64,000 nucleotides of DNA from NCBI GenBank assembly GCA_963747105.1, contig CAVVEC010000007.1, forward strand, positions 248,001-312,000. The letters are read 5' to 3'. The translations under genes were made by a program, and so were the position numbers. Below, piece after piece: positions 61,144 through 64,000 of this stretch. The first letter of the stretch is position 1, and every line of letters begins with the position of its first letter. The DNA comes from CAVVEC01 sp963747105. GTDB taxonomy: Bacteria > Acidobacteriota > Terriglobia > Terriglobales > Acidobacteriaceae. The notes beneath the pieces are model-generated. The model was not told where the DNA came from. It did not search any database and worked only from the letters and a program-made list of their open reading frames with translations.

Positions 61144-61772
61144 TTATCGCCCCCTAAGAACTTCCTCACGAACTCAAACGATTGTCTATGTCGAGCTTGA
61201 TTCTCTGCCGTGTTTAGCCACCGATTGAGGCCGCTAGGATGTGGCCAGTGCAAGAGGCTGAAGTGGAACCCAAATGGCGTGACCAAAACGACATCCGCTG
61301 AATAGCACGGATTGCACAACGCCGCCTCGTAGTCCTCCTCAATAATCCTTAACGCCTCATATGCCCGTTTCCCCAACGTGACAATCAGATGAGGATGAAT
61401 CTCGAGAATTTGGCGCGCTAGGAACGGCGCGCAGTTCTGGGCCATCCGCGCAAAGCAATTATCCTTCGAGCTGACGCACTTAATGACCGAAGTGAAGTAA
61501 ATACCTCTGCGGGGATCTGCCGGGTCAGCCCCACAAGACTGCAGCCATACATCCAGCGTGCGCCCGGACTGCCCCGCAAAGGCGCGCGTTCCTCCAAGCT
61601 CGGCCCTACCCGGGCCTTGGCCTATGACCATCACGCTGCCCAGCTGTCCCCTGTCGAGGCTGGGGGGCTTTTCGTAACCATCGACCTGGTCCTCACAGAT
61701 GCGGCAACGAATGATCTCGTCGTGCAAGTTCTGAATGCCGACCGGGTCCTTCTTTGCCGAATTGTTTTCCAA
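61140..61772 (-). CDS. Family 4/5-like uracil-DNA glycosylase with Fe-S cysteines
   Basis: 210 residues. Fe-S ligands: CRIC (residues 23 and 26) and the later KCVSSKDNCFARMAQNC set. Motif 1 reads GQGPGRAELGGTRAFAGQSG (canonical GEAPG...PFVG.AG), so the usual Glu is Gln. LARQILEIHPHLIVTLGKRAYEAL is the helix-strand-helix after the cluster. Motif 3 is HWPHPSGLNRW. It would excise uracil or a related damaged or modified base. First gene of the three-gene operon, downstream of nrdJ. Confidence 0.85.
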   Translation of the reverse strand: MENNSAKKDPVGIQNLHDEIIRCRICEDQVDGYEKPPSLDRGQLGSVMVIGQGPGRAELGGTRAFAGQSGRTLDVWLQSCGADPADPRRGIYFTSVIKCVSSKDNCFARMAQNCAPFLARQILEIHPHLIVTLGKRAYEALRIIEEDYEAALCNPCYSADVVLVTPFGFHFSLLHWPHPSGLNRWLNTAENQARHRQSFEFVRKFLGGDK

Positions 61773-61860
61773 ATCGACTCTTTCGCAAGCAAGAAGCCCG
61801 GCATTGTGCCGGGCTCCCGTGGCCTAAAATCCGCCGCTCACAACCCTGCTCAAAAGGGCT

Positions 61861-64000
61861 CTACGAACACCCGCTCGTACTGCCGCAGCTCATGCAGCGG
61901 TAGCAACTGCCGTTGCGCGTCATGATCGAGCCGCAGAAGCTGCAGGTCGGCGCGTCGCCCAGGTCGACGATTTCGGCTAGGGCATCGGCGGCGTGGATCG
62001 GAACCCGTCGTTCGTCCGAGCGTCGTTCGACGTTGGCAAGCTCGAAGACCCATTCAGATCGCCGACTTCTCGCGGCAGCGTGAACGCCAGCTTCAGGCCG
62101 CAGGTTCTCGAACAGCAACTGCTGCTGGCCGGTGAGGAAGCGCAACTGCAGCCAGCGGAAGATGTAGTCCATGATGGATTTGGCGAAGCCGATGTCGGGC
62201 ATTGTGCTCCAGCCGCTGGGCTCGAAGCGGGTGTGGGCGAACTTTTCGCACAGCAGCTTCAGCGGCACGCCGTGTTGCAGCGCGATGGAAACGGCGCAGG
62301 CAAAGCTGTCCATCAGGCCGCTGACCGTCGAGCCTTCTTTGGCCATGGTGATGAAGATTTCGCCGGGCTCGCCGTCGGGATAGAGGCCGACGATGATGTA
62401 GCCCTCGTGCCCGCCCACGTCGAATTTGTGCGTGATCGACGTGCGCTCATCCGGCAGGCGATGGCGCACGGCGCGCGGCGGCGCGTTCAGGTCTTCTTCT
62501 GCCTCGGGCGGGCGAGGGCGCCCGCTCTACACGAGATTCGCGCCGTCTTGCGTGCCCGCGGCGCTCGAGCGGCTGCGACTTCTTGCAGCCATCGCGATAG
62601 ACGGCGACGGCTTTCAGTCCCAGCTTCCAGGCCTGGAGGTAGGCCTCCATGATGTCTTCGACCGAGGCGTTCTCGGGCAGGTTCACGGTCTTCGAAATCG
62701 CGCCGGAGATGAACGGCTGCGTCGCCGCCATCATCTTCAGGTGTCCCATGTAAGTGAATGGAGCGCGTGCCCTTAGCCGGCTTGAACGAGCAATCGAACA
62801 CCGGCCAGATGCTCGTCTTTGATGTGCGGGCGCGCCTTCGATGGTGCCGGTCGCGTCAATGTAGCTGACAATCGTGTCCGCCTGCTCGTGATCGTAGCCC
62901 AGCTTGAACAGCGCCGTAGGCACGGTGTTGTTCACGATCTTGATCATGCCGCCGCCGACCAGCTTCTTGTACTTCACCAGCGCCAGGTCGGGCTCGATGC
63001 CGGTGGTATCGCAATCCATCATGAAGCCGATGGTGCCGGTGGGGGCGAGGACGGTGACTTGGGAGTTGCGGTAGCCGAATTTTTCGCCGTGGGCGAGGGC
63101 TTCGTCCCAGCAGCTCTTGGAGGCTTCGTAGATGGAAGCGGGAACGTTGGTCTTGTTGATGTTGTTGACCGAGGCGCGGTGCATGCGGATGACGTCGAGG
63201 AACGGCTCGCGGTTGATGTACCAGCCGGGGCAGGCGGCGCCGGGCATAGCGACGAGTGCTCGCTAGCCGAGGTTGGTTTCGGCCAGGCCTTTTTTTGTCG
63301 GCTCGGTTGCGGGCGCGAGCGGCTGGCAAAGTTCGGCGATGCGCGAAGACTGCAAATAGGCTTCGCCGCACATGATGGCGGTGACGCAGGCGGCATAGTC
63401 GCGGCCGGCGTCGGAGTCGTAGGGCAGGCCGGCGGCCATGAGCAGCGCGCCGAGATTGGCGTAGCCCAGGCCGAGCGGACGATAGTCATGCGAGTTGCTG
63501 CATGATCATCTCCGTCGGATAGCCGGCGTTGTCCACGATGATTTCCTGCGCGGTGATCAGCACATCGACGGCGTGGCGATAGGCCTCCACGTCAAACGTG
63601 CCGTTGGGCGCGAACTTCAGCAGATTCAGGCTGGCCAGGTTGCAGGCGGAGTCGTCGAGGAACATGTACTCGCTGCACGGGTTCGAGGCATTGATGCGGG
63701 CCGTGTTCTTCGAGGTGTGCCAGCGGTTGACCGTGGTGTCGAATTGCATGCCGGGATCGCCGCAGTGCCAGGTGGCGTCGGAGATCTTGCGCAGCAGTTC
63801 TTTGGCTTTGTAGGTCTTCATGGGCCGGCCGTCGCTAACGGCGCGGGTGGAGAAATCGGTGTCGCGCAGCACGGCGTACATGAAGTCGTCGGTCACGCGG
63901 ACGGAGTTGTTGGCGTTCTGGAAGAAGATGGACGAATAGGCTTCGGAGTCGGGTGACGAGCCGTCGTAGCCCATGGCGACCAGGGCGTGGGCCTTGGCTT
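61861..64000 (-). CDS. nrdJ: Vitamin B12-dependent ribonucleotide reductase (partial, frameshifted)
   Basis: Class II reductase making dNTPs with adenosylcobalamin. In order toward the C-terminus: SSIFFQNANNSVRVTDDFM, INASNPCSEYMFLDDSACNLASLNLLKF (active-site Cys region), NINKTNVPASIYEASKSCWDEAL, APTGTIGFMMDCDTTGIEPDLALVKYKKLVGGGMIKIVNNTV, FISGAISKTVNLPENASVEDI and GLKAVAVYRDGCKKSQPL. The last part is ITHKFDVGGHEGYIIVGLYPDGEPGEIFITMAKEGS with terminal cysteines CSFCG and CYRCMSCG. The 5' part lies beyond the right edge. At least four indels. Confidence 0.92.

Noticed and set aside
62819..63956. Long plus-strand open frames at the right end
   Set aside because: Antisense to nrdJ, whose motifs are unambiguous on the minus strand.

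Overview
The window looks like chromosomal DNA from an acidobacterium, probably a Terriglobia / Koribacter-like lineage. The evidence is the conserved block yicC-gmk-rpoZ-coaBC, the ribH-nusB pair, a class II (B12) ribonucleotide reductase, the protein families present, and many short palindromic intergenic repeats of kinds common in that phylum. The taxonomy is inference. No rRNA, tRNA, CRISPR array or complete insertion sequence was found.

Layout. 1-5.6 kb (minus): housekeeping genes coaBC, rpoZ, gmk, yicC, an MsbA-type ABC exporter and rapZ. 5.7-14 kb: a secreted TIGR03118 protein, priA, a soluble Ser/Thr kinase, a VapBC-type toxin-antitoxin pair and an OpuC/OsmU-type osmoprotectant ABC transporter. 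14.0-19.5 kb (minus): a coenzyme F420 operon, cofG-cofD-cofC-cofE-cofH plus an F420-NADP oxidoreductase. Divergent from it, 19.7-31.9 kb (plus): a flavin reductase, a four-gene Mo-hydroxylase set (coxM/S/G/L-like), and two paralogous ketopantoate-reductase-like genes bracketing M24, M20 and M24 hydrolase-like genes. It ends in an F420-type luciferase-like oxidoreductase. Two minus-strand genes, a DRE-TIM lyase/synthase and a fumarylacetoacetase-family gene, converge on it. I read 14-34 kb as one F420-linked catabolic island of unknown substrate.

34-44 kb: exported msrA/msrB, a methyltransferase, a degenerate glutamine amidotransferase, LemA with a GIDE-type membrane protein, a kynureninase-like enzyme, a truncated glycosidase-like gene next to a nested palindromic element, and an amino acid permease. 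44-50.6 kb: a TPR-GAF-degenerate GGDEF protein, a large Ig/beta-propeller lipoprotein, nusB, and ribH fused to an unidentified N-terminal domain. 50.8-55.3 kb: crotonase, 3-hydroxyacyl-CoA dehydrogenase and thiolase, which together support acyl-CoA beta-oxidation or its reverse, with a RelBE-type pair between them. A parS-like site lies upstream of the thiolase. 55.6-61.8 kb: accessory genes, including an alpha/beta-hydrolase lipoprotein, a Fic toxin-antitoxin unit with a decayed second antitoxin copy, and a tightly overlapping three-gene operon (uracil-DNA glycosylase-like, two-TM protein, ASCH-GNAT protein). That operon is the best candidate here for an undescribed system. The window ends inside nrdJ.

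Many conserved, even essential, genes are split by single-base indels, concentrated at 0-5.6, 14.7-20.2, 29.8-41 and 55.6-64 kb. I treat these as sequence errors and annotate each as one gene over its full span. Exact frameshift positions are approximate.
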